DNA from: Hydrangea macrophylla
Taxonomy: Eukaryota; Streptophyta; Magnoliopsida; Cornales; Hydrangeaceae
DNA: 64,000 bases
NCBI GenBank assembly: GCA_033977485.1
Contig: CM066987.1
Span: forward strand, 90,118,588-90,182,587
Direction of reading: 5' to 3'
Shown here: positions 1 through 11,391 of the stretch, piece by piece
Numbering within the stretch: position 1 is the first letter of the stretch
Layout: the number at the start of each line of letters is the position of its first letter
The notes under the pieces: model-generated
Told to the model about the DNA's origin: nothing
Databases searched by the model: none
The model's input: only the letters and a program-made list of their open reading frames with translations
Translations under genes and position numbers: made by a program

Positions 1-420
1 ATGAAAAATATTTGAAAATTGTTTCGGTGCCCCGATTCCAAAGTCAAATCTTGGTCAAACTGGTCAAACCTGGGATTCCCGGGAAGTTTTGGGAACCTCC
101 GGGAGCTCCCAGGAGCCGACGTTTTCGCTCGATTCTCTTTTAAAACTCATTTTAATACTTTTCTAATGATTCCTGTGAATTCGGACAATTTCGGTCAAAC
201 TTGGTCAAACTTGGTCAAACCTTGGTCAAACCTGGTCAAACCTTGGTCAAACCGGTCAACGGGGACTTTCGGGGAACTTCCGGGACTTCCGGGGGTCTCT
301 GGGAGCTGACGATTTCTTCCGGTTTTATTTAAAAACTCATTTTATCATTTTTCTTACGACATAGCATGTTTTCAAAACTTCAGGACTAAATCTGGGAGTC
401 TTCGGGCTTTCAGGGGCATT
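1..420. repeat. GGTCAAAC-rich diverged tandem repeat
   Basis: Two clear copies of a unit of about 180 bp run over 43-170 and 200-345. Each holds a run of (T)GGTCAAAC(C/T) motifs, then a GGGAA-CTTCCGGGA-type block, then GGAGC(C/T)GACG and TTTAAAACTCATTTTA. A third, weaker copy (GGGAGTCTTCGGG, GAGCTGACTTCC) starts near 380. At 193-261 the 10-12 bp motif itself is in tandem. The open frames across this stretch are translated repeat and show no recognisable domain. It may be the edge of a satellite or an old LTR; I cannot name the family. Confidence 0.6.
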
Positions 421-1481
421 TTGGTCAATCTGAGCATTCTGAGAGATAGAGCTGACTTCCAGGAGTCCTTTTGGGTCTTTTACGATCATTGTGAACCACC
501 AAACTATGGGTTTCCTAAATCTGATAGCCGAAAAAATGCGGTGTCTACAGATACACAACCCCTCGGGGCGGGTTCGGTGTCTGGGCGCCCCGTGCCATAC
601 CCACCCCCTTGCTATCCCTACCTCAACCTGTCCTCACCAGTGTCGTCGCAGCCGCCGAGCCTCGTCTCCGCCACCACCATCACACACATCCGCCGTCGCC
701 ACCTGCCATCATTGATCGAGACTCGTTGATCTAGACTCAGATCTTTTTTCTTTGGTTTTGTTTTATTTTGGTTGGAAGTTGTATCAAAATCAAGAATTGG
801 TTGGGATTTCGATCTAGATTCAGAATTTTGGTTTCTAGGGTCTTTGATTTGGGGATCTCATTTGTTTTGTTTCGTGTAAAGGGTGAGGTATTTGGTTTGG
901 TAATCTCAACTTATATCATGGCAATTGTATATACTCCATGATTGAATCTTTCATCTTCTTCTTTATATGGTCATGGTTATGTTATGTTAGAAATTGTGTT
1001 TTTTTTTTAACAATTTTTTGTGTGAAAAAATAATAATAAAAAATTTTTCATCTTCTTTTTTTGTTTTTATTTTTCATAGTTTTAAAAAAAAATTAATCCA
1101 TATTAGGGATTTTTGTTCTCAAAAAAACTATCCAGAACTTTAATCTAGATAGTACCAAACACATGATAGGGATATAAACCGCTTATCCGACATTTTAATC
1201 TTCCACGTTCCTAACACAGGACAACATAATAGCTTATCCAACATGATTACTAATCTAGTCCGATCATGCCTTATCCTGTCCAATCCAACAGTTTTATCCA
1301 ATTTTCCAAACGAGGCCTTAAGGAATAGTTGCATGCGGGAGTATTCCGAAGCAGGAGAGTTTCTACGTTTGGTTCATTCAGGGAGAATCCCTTCCTAAAC
1401 GTCACCACAAAATATAGCACACTGCCTTAGGGATGAGCAGGAAAACTTTGTGCATTATCTCCTTAGTTAGAGTGGTGGAAT
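421..1481. other. Intergenic DNA with a possible MITE remnant
   Basis: No supported gene. Positions 540-720 are a C-rich stretch. From about 1140 to 1335 there is a block ending in CCAAACGAGGCCTTA, whose reverse complement (GGCCTCGTTTGG) looks like a terminus of Tourist/Harbinger or hAT-type MITEs. The left end has CCAAACAC but no matching terminus, so the element, if real, is truncated. Confidence 0.3.
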
Positions 1482-2266
1482 TAGGCCTCTAAATGGTCTG
1501 GATCTGGACCGGATCTGCATAATTCAAATCCATATCCGCCAAGATATACTGTGTACTAGATTCGGTCCACATATCCGATGGATCTGATATACGTGGTCCA
1601 TATCCAGATTTGGTTAGAACCGTATATCCGGTCTGATTCGAATTTCTTAAGTGCCTGTTATGCTGCCCAAAACAGAGGGGGTGGGGGGTAAGTTGAGCAT
1701 GAAATGGTACAAGATCTGTTCTTGTTTCTTCCGCATACATCACTTTAATAAGATTTTCAAGTCTTAGATACATAAACAAACAAGACCATAAAAATTTAAA
1801 ATAAATGACAAAAACCATTGTCTTTAAAATAAAGGCCAATACGTCACAAAATAAGATGTTCAAGTCTACATGATATTTAACAAAACAAGATCAAATCAAC
1901 TATAAGTTTATATATCTTCCACTCTTCCCCCAGCACAACCTTCACATTCAATAACTTGATTCTCCAACTAGGATCATACCAATAAACCTACAAAATATGT
2001 AATGTTAGAAAAATGAAGTGTAAAACTATGGTATTTATCTTCCATTCTTCCCCCAGCTCAACATTCACATTCAACAATTTGATTCTCCAACTAACATCAT
2101 AACAAAACCTACAAAATATACAATGTCAGAAAAATGGTGTGTAAAACTATGGTATTTGAGGGGACAAATACCACCACCTTGCATTAGGCTTACATGCTAC
2201 AAGAGTAAAAAAGTTCCAAGGCATATCAATTTTTAGTCAAATCAACTGATATGGATTCTTCCAAAC

Positions 2267-4018
2267 CTAGCACAATAAATAAAATATCAAGTATCCAATC
2301 CAAACATTAAAAAAAAAAAAAAAAAAACTAACAATTTTTTGAATAAAATGTATTATGAATTTACTTACTACTTTTTCTTTTTGATTATATTCAGTCCAAT
2401 CATCAGTGGTCACTAATGCCTCAACAATATCCGGGAGCAAAGAGGCATGTGACTCATCAACCACCCTGCCATTGACACGGAAAGCTGCCTTTGATGCGAC
2501 AGTAGTTGCTAGAATGGCTAAAATATATATCACAAGCTATTTTCGACAAAATGGGAAGTTTTGCACTATTTATTTTCCACCAATGTAAAATATTAAAATT
2601 GTCCTTCCTTAGAAAGATCGACTCCTCTAACTATTGATCAAACTCTGATTTTTGATAAGCATTAATGGTGCTACTCGAACAACATATCTACTCGAATCAT
2701 CACCATAAATCTTTCACAAATATCGGGAGAAAATACATTAGAAGTTGGAAAATTGGTACCACTAAAATGACATGTTGCATCATAAAAAAGTTTCAAACAA
2801 CCTTTTACTACCTTTGCCACTTGCCACTCTTCTTCAGACGGGTTGTGTCGATAATTTCTAACAATTTGCTCTAACTGACAAAAGGCATCCTTCAAAGACA
2901 ACGCGACTTCAAGCATTAAAAAGGTAGAATTTCACCTAGTTGATACATCCATTGGAACTTTCTTTCTACCTCTCAACTTAACTTGATTGACCGCGCTATC
3001 AAATTTTTGCTTTCCTTAGGGAGATTTATTCAAGTATCTCATACTATCTCGAATTTTGTCGAGAAGACCGTCAATCATTTTTAACCCATCATGGACAATC
3101 AAATTAAATATGTGTACAGTACAACGCACATGAAATAGATCCCCACCCAAAGATAACAATGATTTATCACAAAGCCAAGTTTTCAAAAGCCTAACCATGA
3201 CATCGTTACTTGATGCATTATCTACAACCATCAAAGAAAGTTTCTTGTCAAGATTCCACTCCAAGATTATATCACTAATGAATCTAAACAAGGAGTCACC
3301 ATAATGTGGATATTCAATACACTTATATGCAAGAATTTTTTTTCTTCAATTCCCAATCATCATTCACATAATGAGCTGTCAAACAAGTGCATGCAAAGTT
3401 TTGATGGTTTGAAGTCCAAATGTCAGTCGTAAGTGTGATCTTACAAGAAAGATTGTCTAAAAACTTATATAATTTAGCCTTCTCTTCCTGGTATACACTT
3501 GTGACATCATTCCTAAGTGTGTTTCGAGATACAAGCTTGAACATTAGCTGAAGATTGTTACACAAGGTTTCAAAGAACTCATGTTCAGCCATGTAAAATG
3601 GATAGTTATGTTTGACGATCATTTTTTAAAAATTGGTCCTACTTTTCTCTTGATCAAACTTGAAATTTTGAAGTTTGATTTTAGAATCAGGAGCATTATT
3701 AGAAGCCATTTAACATTTGTTGTCTTATGTCTTTATGCTTACCTGGGCATTTTATTTGATGTTTTAACAAATGACTAGTTCCTTTGCTACTATCTCCAAC
3801 AAAAAGTTCTAGAACATCTCATACACTTAGCAACATCTTCTCCATTTTTGCCTTTATTTTTTCAAAATCTTGCCATACCTTTGATGTCAATTTTTTTTTT
3901 CACTTTTTAGAACCTTCAATTGGCTCATTCACTTATTCTCTTCCACTTCCACTTTTTCACCACCATCATTGGCCTGAATCGTTTGAGTAACTTGAGTTGC
4001 TTGAGTAGGTGTTGACAT
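2267..4018 (-). pseudogene. RICESLEEPER-like hAT transposase pseudogene
   Basis: Pieces of one hAT transposase lie in order on the minus strand. The start codon is probably at 4018 (MSTPTQATQ). Next, in shifted frames near 3890-3780, is a BED-finger-like stretch beginning LTSKVWQDFEK. At 3622-3323 is the block with LTTDIWTSNHQNFACTCLTA, at 3291-3016 the RNase-H-fold block with VDNASSNDVM and FHVRCTVHIFNLIVHDGL, at 2916-2671 a helical insertion region, and at 2533-2380 a C-terminal end with RVVDESHASLLPDIVEALV, typical of the hAT dimerisation tail. At least four frame changes or stops separate the blocks, so no functional protein is expected. Assignment rests on these motifs. Confidence 0.85.
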
Positions 4019-4289
4019 TTACATAAAATCATCAAAAGCAGTCACTGAAAATCTGAAATAAAAAGAATTAAATCAACCATAATATAAACAGAAAATAAAC
4101 AACTAGAATATGAACAGAAATAAACAGAAGATAAGCAGAAAATAAACAAACGAAGAAGAGAAAAAAAAACAAAAAACAAAATATCAAGAACAAATAAAGT
4201 ATAAAAAATAAACAAAATAAAAAGAACAGAAAATAAATAGAAAATGAATAACAGAATAAATGTAAAATTAACTCAACATTTTACAACCC

Positions 4290-4465
4290 AAAATAGAAGA
4301 AGAACAAGAAGAGAAGAAGGAAGAAGAAGAAGAAGAAGAAGAAGAAGAGAAGAAGGAAGAAGAAGAAGACAAAGAAAGAAGAAGAAGAAGAGGAAGAAGA
4401 AGAAGAAGAAAAAGGAAAACAAAGACGAAGAAAGAAGAAGAATGAAGAAGATGAAGAAAGAAGAA
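4290..4465 (+). repeat. (GAA/AGA)n purine microsatellite
   Basis: An imperfect GAA/AGA/AAG repeat of about 170 bp inside the hAT element, just upstream of the transposase start. Translated on the plus strand it gives an Arg/Lys/Glu run, which is not a credible gene. Confidence 0.85.
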
Positions 4466-4973
4466 GACAGAGAAACGTACTTGTGAGGATGAGAGGCTGA
4501 GAGAGTGTGAGGCTGCTGATTCTAAATGTTAGGGTTAGGGTTGCTCAAACTTTACTTATAAATCATATAAGTTCAACCGTTGGATTGAAAAAAATCAACG
4601 GTACATGTAATGTACATATGTTATGTCCTATTCGGATCGGGTCTTATATGGACAGGATCTAGGAAATCCATATCCGGTCCATTTCTCTTAAGCTCTATTC
4701 GGATATGGATCCTGATCTGGATCTGGATCTTTAAAAGGCTTAGATCCGTCTAACAGAGCCGGATCTGTACTGGATCTGGGCTAGATCCGGACCGTTAACA
4801 GGCCGGCCTAGCTGGAATACAAGTCATGTAATATCGATTGTTTTCACCCATTAAACCTCTTTCATGGGTCCCAATCGCAAAACATTGGATTGCCTCCTTT
4901 ACGGGCGTACCTTTTTCCCCAATACAAAGCATAATTCTCTCCCCTATATATACCCCACACACATAAACAAAAA

Positions 4974-5157
4974 GAGAAATGCTACACACACATCCTAAAC
5001 CACACCCCAAACCACACCCTTGCTTTAAATGCATGTACCCTGTGTTGTGTAAGTAGTGCACAGAAAAGTGTGAAAATTCAAACAGCACAAAGTACATGCA
5101 TTTAAAGCAAGGGATGTGGTTTGGGGTGTGGTTTGGAATGTGTGTGTAGCATTTCTC
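4974..5157. mobile_element. MITE with 65-bp TIRs and 9-bp TSD
   Basis: The left arm starts GAGAAATGCTACACACACAT and the right arm is its near-perfect reverse complement ending in ATTTCTC; about 65 bp pair on each side, including GCTTTAAATGCATGTAC. The 9 bases AAACAAAAA occur on both sides (4965-4973 and 5158-5166). A 9-bp TSD points to a Mutator-type (MULE) MITE, but the duplicated sequence is A-rich, so superfamily assignment is tentative. Confidence 0.85.
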
Positions 5158-7212
5158 AAACAAAAAATAGCAAAAAAAGAAAGGGAAAAGAATAGAATAC
5201 CATTTTTTTTACAACGTTGAATGCGTAGAATTTAGGTCAACCACTCCTTGAATATCAACTAGGCTGGCCGGTTTTCAAATTGCAAATGATGATTCTTATT
5301 CCTTCCCAGACGAGTGTGCCTGCATAACATTTCTTTAAACATTCTTTTGTTCACTGCTTTTTCAGTTTGTGGGGGTGCCAAATTAAGTCCACTTGGACTC
5401 AAGAGTGTGGTGGGTGAATAAGTATTAATCATTCCTATAATTTGTGTGTACTACTTGGAAATACCGTTCTGACTTCTAACCTAACAATTATGTATAGCAA
5501 GTAAGAATGAACCTTACTAAAAGTTCTTATTAAACATTATTGAAGCGTATAAGTTCAAACAAATAGTCAGAATGCTTCTGAGGATATGTGGCTGGTTTGG
5601 GTGGCCTCTTCATGCTAGCCTGCAGGCTTGATCAATGAGACCAATGTAAAACATCTCATCCCTCATACTCCTGAGAGATCAAAATGATTGCTCTTTAAGG
5701 CCATCGATCTTAATCCTTCCATGGGTGATCTATCTTTGGTATATATCCACTTCATCGATGGACCTTAGCTGCATGACCAATGGTGATTAATCCATCGGTT
5801 GCTTTCTATACCTTCGCGATATTTAGATTAAGTTTGGCTTGCACTTCCTAGGCTGGTTTGCTTGGCTCTGCAATCGAATATTCTCTCCTTTTTATGGCCT
5901 AAATTGACGTCCACAATTTTTTTTTTTCGCTAAGCGATCATGGACCAACTGTTACTCAAAAAGCTTACTTTTTTTCTCCAGGTCCAATTTCAGACTTTAA
6001 GGTAAAGTGCATGAAAATTGAAAAGCCAATGAAAAAAGAAATGTTGGCCTTTCGTTCGCTCGTATGGACACATGTAATTTTACTATTGAATGATTCTCTT
6101 TTTTCAAATCCGATTAATATATATGTTTTTGGATCGCAGACGCACGTTTGGTCCAAAATGCATGCTTGATATTGTCATTAATCACTTCTGGTGTAATGCC
6201 TTATTGTCTTGTTATTAATGAAGTTCATTAGCTTTTAAACAAGGCAAAACAAGTGGCTTCTTAACTTTTTCATGTGATACGAAATGATTTTGACATGTAT
6301 AAGACCATGTAACATTAATTTAGTAGTGACAATGTGACAAGCCAATAAATTTTGGTCATCTATACAAATTATCTTGAAAATGACAATTTTTTTTCGATAT
6401 AAGAGCCTATGAAATCGTAACTATTTCATAATATTTGGCACTTATATATGTTTTAAGGCAGTGCTATCAAGGTAGGTCCCCAAAATCATCAACACTCATT
6501 GGGCACAAAGAAAAAAGGGAAAAAAAAAAGAAGAAAGAAAATGTAGATGCTCATGAAAGAGTGGTGCAAGGAGAGAAAAATTCCACTTTAAATGGATATG
6601 GAATCAAATCCCTTTGAAACAGGGAAATCAATGGTTTTCTTGGTCAGAACATATTGAATTCTAGGTTCCCATTTGTTGACCAATTATTTGCAACTATTGA
6701 ATAACCAATATTTATTTTAAATTTTTTTTTTTACAATCTTTTTTTGTCAAAAATATTAATTTTGAATTTTTTTTTTAAAAAGATTAATTTAAAAGCGGAA
6801 AATTGAAGGGGCTTTTTTTTATTATTTTTTTTCTTTTTACTTTAATAAGCTGAAAATCTCAAAGCAATACGAAACACTGAAAAACTTATTGAAAAACCTA
6901 TTCAGAAAAAAACTTTTATTTAAGAAAAAAACTCATATTCACACAGAAATCCCAATCGAAATGTCCACAGACAATTCTTTCCCCCCAAATGAACCAAATT
7001 TTGAAGTAACAAGTCTTTTTATTTATACACAAATCTAATGCGGGGTCTAAATATACAACCAATTTTTATTTCTCTCTTCAAATCCTTCCCCTGCAAATCA
7101 ATACCAAAATAAAGTATTTTTGTGAAATTCTTTGCTTTCAACTCCACTCACAACTAAATAAGTTCGTTAAGGATTACAACCAAACCCCATTAACATCTCA
7201 TACGAAAATCAT

Positions 7213-7214
<2 letters not shown>
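5158..7214. other. Intergenic DNA with a possible LTR remnant
   Basis: No gene is supported. About 5375-5570 resembles the LTR of Tat-D at 61590-61770: shared blocks in the same order are CTGACTTCTAA, ACTAAAAGTTCTT and TGAAGCG. It looks like an old fragment of the same repeat. 6480-6545 and 6720-6830 are A- and T-rich low-complexity stretches. Confidence 0.35.

Positions 7215-7270
<56 letters not shown>
7215..7270 (+). repeat. (TC)n microsatellite
   Basis: A perfect TC dinucleotide run of about 56 bp. It lies about 420 bp upstream of the MIR169 hairpin and may be part of its promoter region; pyrimidine runs are common in plant promoters. Confidence 0.95.
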
Positions 7271-7272
<2 letters not shown>

Positions 7273-7506
7273 CATGATTCTATTCCCACTCCAAAAAATG
7301 AAGCATTTCAACCAAGCAAGTATAAAAAGTTGCACCAACCATAAGAGGAAAGTTTGGGATGACACGTCAAAATGGATGATTTCATGGGGCTTTCTGTAGT
7401 CATTCCCTTTGGAATTATTAAAGGCACATTCCTCTTTGGGTCAGAAAGGGAATATAATATTTTATGAGGACTCATTAAATTCATACACTATATATCCATG
7501 TCCAGC

Positions 7507-7515
7507 CTATAAATA
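7507..7515 (+). promoter_or_regulatory. Probable TATA box of MIR169
   Basis: CTATAAATA, the best TATA box near the microRNA hairpin. It would place the transcription start near 7540 and the hairpin about 100 nt downstream, a usual arrangement for plant MIR genes. A second TATA-like string (CACTATATATCC, about 7487-7498) is close by. Confidence 0.5.
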
Positions 7516-7636
7516 TTCAATATCAGAGCACAACAAAATGTGAGCTAGACAAGTTGGGTTTATTGGAGATCAAATTATACAGAAGTGCTCAAATGTGGAC
7601 AACATTACTCAAGAATTGATTTGTTTGAGAGTATAT

Positions 7637-7753
7637 CATGAAGAGGCATAGAGTGGATTGCAGCCAAGGATGACTTGCCGGCATTGGCCAGAATTAATTC
7701 TCTAGCCGGCCGGCAAGTTGTTCTTGGCTATATTCCGCTCTTTTCTTCTCATG
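7637..7753 (+). ncRNA. MIR169: MIR169 precursor hairpin
   Basis: The 5' arm at 7661-7681 has the 21-nt miR169 b/c-type mature sequence (starts CAGCCAAGGATGA, ends CTTGCCGG). The 3' arm at 7712-7732 holds the expected star (GGCAAGTTGTTCTTGGCTATA without its last base). Flanks also pair: CATGAAGAGGCATAGAG at the 5' base with CTC-TTTTCTTCTCATG at the 3' base, with a loop of about 30 nt between the arms. miR169 guides cleavage of NF-YA (CCAAT-box factor subunit A) transcripts and acts in drought, nitrogen and flowering responses. The mature sequence is intact. A diverged same-strand paralogue lies at 60555-60679. An antisense open frame (7962-7702) here is a by-product. Confidence 0.93.
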
Positions 7754-7957
7754 CAATGCTCAAGAACATCTTGCCCGGCCCGTAGAACCAAAAAGCTAAT
7801 CCTCAACGGCATACCCACCCTAGCCGGGTTGCTGCCCAGTGTATATCTTATGAGAAAGAAAAAAGAAAAAAGATTAAAAGATAAAAAGTGCATTGTAGTC
7901 GAGTCATTGGCAAAGCCAAACCTAATTTGACCTAACCCGTAGTCGACTTCCTTACTA

Positions 7958-8146
7958 TGCACAAAAAAAAATACACAATTAAATGCACATTTTGCTTTAA
8001 ATTGTTGGACCTCGTACTGAAAAAGCTGTACACCTTTTTTTTTTTTTTTTTTTTTTTTTTTCTTTTTGTGTGTACAAACTTTTCAGCACGAACGCCAATA
8101 ATTTTAAGCAGGTTGTGCATTTAGTTGTAAATTTTTTTTTTATGCA
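7958..8146. mobile_element. Inverted-repeat MITE
   Basis: A fold-back sequence of about 190 bp. Left arm blocks ACAATTAAATGCACA, GCTTTAAATTGTTGG and CTGAAAAAGCTGTACAC match the reverse complement of the right arm (ACAACTAAATGCACA, GCTTAAAATTATTGG, CTGAAAAGTTTGTACAC). A T-run forms the centre. The ends are near TGCA...TGCA; no convincing TSD (possibly CTA), so the superfamily is open. Confidence 0.7.
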
Positions 8147-8624
8147 TCTAGCATTATTCTAAAACTATTTGTTCATTGCAGTCCACCCCTTTAAAAATGT
8201 TAGGGGTCAGATATTGCTAATCTTGATGAACTCTCAACAATGCAAGGCACGCAAGCAACTCATGCCTATTTTAATATTCTGATTTTATTTTGTTACAAGT
8301 TTCGGTTTTTTCTATGTTAAGTTATTTTTAGGTTCTACTTGTCAAATTTATGCCAAATTACCATATAGAATTATTTTTATCCGGCTATTACTCATCTTCG
8401 AACTTTGGTGACAGTTTACAGGAAAACCAAAAAAAATTTCTAGTAGGATTAGTATTTCTACATCTTGTAATGTACATTGTGGAATCACATGCGTTTTGCT
8501 CAATTATAATCAGTCTAGGATTGAGGTTCTATCTCAGGTGAGTGACACCAATTTTCCGAAGTCCAAGGTGTAGGTTTGAATACTCCCTCCTAATTTTAAT
8601 AAAAAAAGGGGGGGGGGGGGGAAG
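8147..8624. other. Intergenic DNA with poly-G tract
   Basis: No gene is seen. A run of about 14 G lies near 8608-8622, preceded by GGTTTGAATACTCCC (8573-8587), which loosely resembles a pol III box B, and an A-rich run. A truncated SINE is possible but unsupported, since box A and flanking duplications are missing. Confidence 0.3.
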
Positions 8625-9890
8625 GGGTGATTCAGCCATAGCCCTTTTAAATAAAACTCTTCTAAACTAAAATTCATGTCACTTTTTTTAAACTCATTAA
8701 CTCATTTTTATGCCTAAACAACTTCAAATTGCAATAACTTTGGTTCTACAAGTTTGTTTTGCGTAAAATTTGATGTTTTGAAATTAGCAAAATGAGATCA
8801 ATCAAGCGAAATCAACATTGACGATGAAATTCTAGAAAAATCAAAAAAAAAAAAAAAAATGGGAATAAAACAAATCACCAAAAAGGCCCAAGAATTGAGA
8901 GAATTATCGTCGTTAATATAAACAGATAATATTATCTGCATATAGACAAATAATTAATATTATCTATTACACAGAAAAAATCTCAAAATCAGGCTGCAAC
9001 GTATCTTCTTTTGTAAAATTTCTCCACCCATTGTACAGATCTCGAAGAAATACATGGAAACAAAAAAATCATCCCTAAAGGCCAAAAATAAGAAATTATG
9101 ATTGTTTAACTTAATATTATTTGTCAAAACAGATAATATCATCTATTTTGACAAATATTACTTTCATTCGTACATTTTTTAACTCCATTGCGTTGATCTA
9201 GAAGAAATACATGAAAATAAAAAAATAATAATAATAATTCCCTCAAAAAGGCTAAAAAATGAGTGAATTGTGGTAATTTAAAGTTGACATATGCTATTAA
9301 TATTATCTGTCAAAACATATAATAACATCTATTTTGTCATATATAAAAAATGAGGTTCCAAATTACTTTCTTTTGTACAATTTTCAACTCTATTGCGTAG
9401 ATCTCGAAGAAATACATGAAATGAAATAAAATAAAAAAAGCTCAAAAAGGCTTAAAAAAAAGGAACGAATGAGTTATGGTGGTTTAAAGTTGATAGATAA
9501 TATGAATATTATCTGTCAAAATAGATTTAGATACTATCATCTATTTTGACAAACAAAATCAAAAAATGAGGTTACAAATTACATTCTTTTGTACAATTTT
9601 TAAATCCATTGCGTAGATCTCGAAGAAATACATGAAAGAAAATAAAATAAAATAAAAAATCACTCAAAAAGGCTAACAAGACGAGTAAGCTATACATGGT
9701 GGTTTAAAGTATACAGATAATATTGTCTTAGTCATGTTTCTGTTCCAGAATGGGCTTTTCACCAATTAAAAACGTAGCGAGGGCCGAGGGAATTTATAAA
9801 AAATGGTCAATTTGTGTGGATTTTTTACTATAAATACTTAATTTTAAAGGGTCTTCGACCAAATATCCCATAAAAATGTTCAATCTCTTT
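8625..9890 (+). mobile_element. Left arm of a large fold-back element
   Basis: The stretch from GATTCAGCCATAGCCC to about 9890 is the diverged reverse complement of 54165-55141. Paired landmarks are AAATAAAACTCTT, ACTCATTTTTATGCCTA, ACTTCAAATTG, AAGGCCCAAGAATTGAGAG and GTGTGGATTTTT. Inside the arm, a unit of about 230 bp (GATCTCGAAGAAATACATG ... AAAGGCTAAAAAATGAGTG ... GATAATATTATCTGTCAAAA) is repeated about four times. Long arms built of direct subrepeats are typical of Foldback-type elements. No protein is encoded. The virus and its nested elements occupy what was the loop. Confidence 0.65.
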
Positions 9891-10438
9891 CAGTTTTGAG
9901 TGCTTGGTGGATTCCAATTGCGTAGTTTTCATAACTGGGCTGTATGATTTTTGTCAATTGTGCTACAATATAGTCTCACTTTATTAGTTAATCCCGTGAC
10001 GAGAAAAACCACTACCAACCGTTGGTTTCATGAGACCTAGATTTAGAAACTATGGCTGATTTATAATATGGGATCAAAAACTAATGCTGTGGGGCTTAAT
10101 ACTTTACACTATAAATTAATTTTCATTTAATTTTAGGTTCTATTACATTAGTCAATAAAAGAAGAGCGTGAGAAAATATGAGCAAGTTTTGGTTGGGCAA
10201 AAATGTATTCAAACTAATAATCTAATTAGTGTAAATAAAATGGGGGTCTTGGGTCACCCTCATATTGGACTTGTTCCAATGGCCTTATAAGTGGGCCAAA
10301 CTTAGGGTCCAAGTAATCCTAAGTAATCCATGTGTGAGCGTATGCATGTATATATATGATCCCCTTCTCATAAGAGAGTCCTCACTTTAGAAAGTGAGGA
10401 CTCATGTTTACAACCGTTGGATCCAGTTTTTAGTCTGT
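9891..10438. other. Fold-back loop / viral integration flank
   Basis: No gene is seen. The palindrome GAGTCCTCACTTTAGAAAGTGAGGACTC lies at 10376-10403, directly followed by ACAACCGTTGGATCCAG, TTTTTAG and TCTGT. The same blocks recur at 54115-54165 without the virus. AGTCTGT at 10432-10438 is repeated at 54024-54030 and marks the left edge of the viral insertion. Confidence 0.55.
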
Positions 10439-10440
10439 AT

Positions 10441-10455
10441 TTTGTATCAAAGCCA
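10441..10455 (+). other. Viral Met-tRNA primer-binding site, left copy
   Basis: TTTGTATCAAAGCCA resembles the complement of the initiator Met-tRNA 3' end (canonical TGGTATCAGAGC), with changes. It lies 2 bases inside the left viral boundary, and the following GTGTGGCTAA also follows the right copy at 54000. The integrated genome therefore starts at its primer site and is slightly terminally redundant. Confidence 0.6.
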
Positions 10456-10774
10456 CGTGTGGCTAAAATTCTGAGGCCACCATGATATATACTGATGAAT
10501 TATTATGAGAATTTGAAATAAATTATTATGGTAATTCTTTGGGGGTCATATTTGTTTCCGTTAGTCGCAAAAGCTTGGGCCTGTTTGCCAAGGATTGGCT
10601 GTTTGGCTACAACAACTATTGACTGGAACAGACTCTATAAAAATTCCCAGAAAAATATATGATTATACTCATGATATGTGAAATAGTATATATCAAGGTA
10701 GCCTCATCTTAGTAATGTTCAAAAGGACAACCTAGACAGGATCTGGATCCACATCAGGATCTAGATCTAATATT

Positions 10775-11391
10775 ATGAATACAGAACTTGTTGCGTTTGA
10801 TTAAACGGAACATGAACTCAATCAATGGACAATCCCGTCCAACTCTTCTAAACAAATTTTTAAAAGTGCTACTTTTGCTTTTATATCTAAAGATCATGTT
10901 AAAACGGTTGAGCAAGACATTATTCTTGACAACGATGAACAAACTTAAAGACTACTCTGTCTTAGAGATATTGAAAAAAGTTTAGATAAATATAAATACA
11001 TTCACATAGGATGTATTCAAGTAGCATTCAAACCTCTTACTTTGATAGGATTAAATGTGCTTACCTAAGAGATTCTAGATGTACTGACTTTGAACCATCT
11101 CTTATGGGTATTATACAGACAAGTTTGTGTCATGGTTCAGTGTATTTCGTTGTCTATCCTAACCTGACACTTTCTTCACATGATAAAAATTTGTTTGAAG
11201 CTAATAGTTCAAAAATTCAAACAAAAGGATATAATTATCTACCTAGTACTAGTACTGTTAATATTACATACAAGATTTATTACAAAGTAATGAACACTTT
11301 GTGTCCTAATGCAGTATTAAGAAGTGAACCAGGGAAAATTGTAGCAATTGACAGTAATTGTCTTACTACTAATATTGTTACACCCACATGA
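10775..11391 (+). pseudogene. Caulimovirid movement protein (30K-type), broken
   Basis: A start codon at 10775 opens a frame with stops near 10802 and 10946 that reaches YIHIGCIQVAFKPLTL, the typical caulimovirid movement-protein opening block. The frame then shifts near 11040-11060 into the frame ending at 11391, which carries YLRDSRCTDFEPSLMG, HGSVYFVVYPNLT and GYNYLPSTSTVNITYKIYYK. In the family this protein forms tubules through plasmodesmata for cell-to-cell spread. This copy cannot produce it. The AT-rich leader 10456-10774 corresponds to the viral leader and holds no clear gene. Confidence 0.82.

Larger units (their letters stand above)
1482..4810 (-). mobile_element. hAT superfamily DNA transposon, decayed
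   Basis: A 3.3-kb element bounded by imperfect terminal inverted repeats: TAGGCC..TCTAAATGGTCTGGATC at the left and, on the minus strand at the right, TAGGCC(GGCC)TGTTAACGGTCCGGATC (13 of 17 matches after a 4-bp gap). The 8 bases outside each end are GGTGGAAT (1474-1481) and GCTGGAAT (4811-4818), an 8-bp target duplication with one change, the length diagnostic for hAT. Both ends carry many subterminal GGATAT, CCATATCC and GGATCTGGATCTGG motifs (1500-1640, 4620-4790), the kind of array hAT transposases bind. The minus strand encodes a broken RICESLEEPER-like transposase. Confidence 0.88.

Noticed and set aside
4244..4486. Arg/Lys/Glu-rich open frame on the plus strand
   Set aside because: It is a translation of the GAA/AGA microsatellite within the hAT element and has no domain.
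8570..8600. Truncated SINE (GGTTTGAATACTCCC as box B)
   Set aside because: No box A, no target duplication, and the G-run next to it is not a SINE tail.
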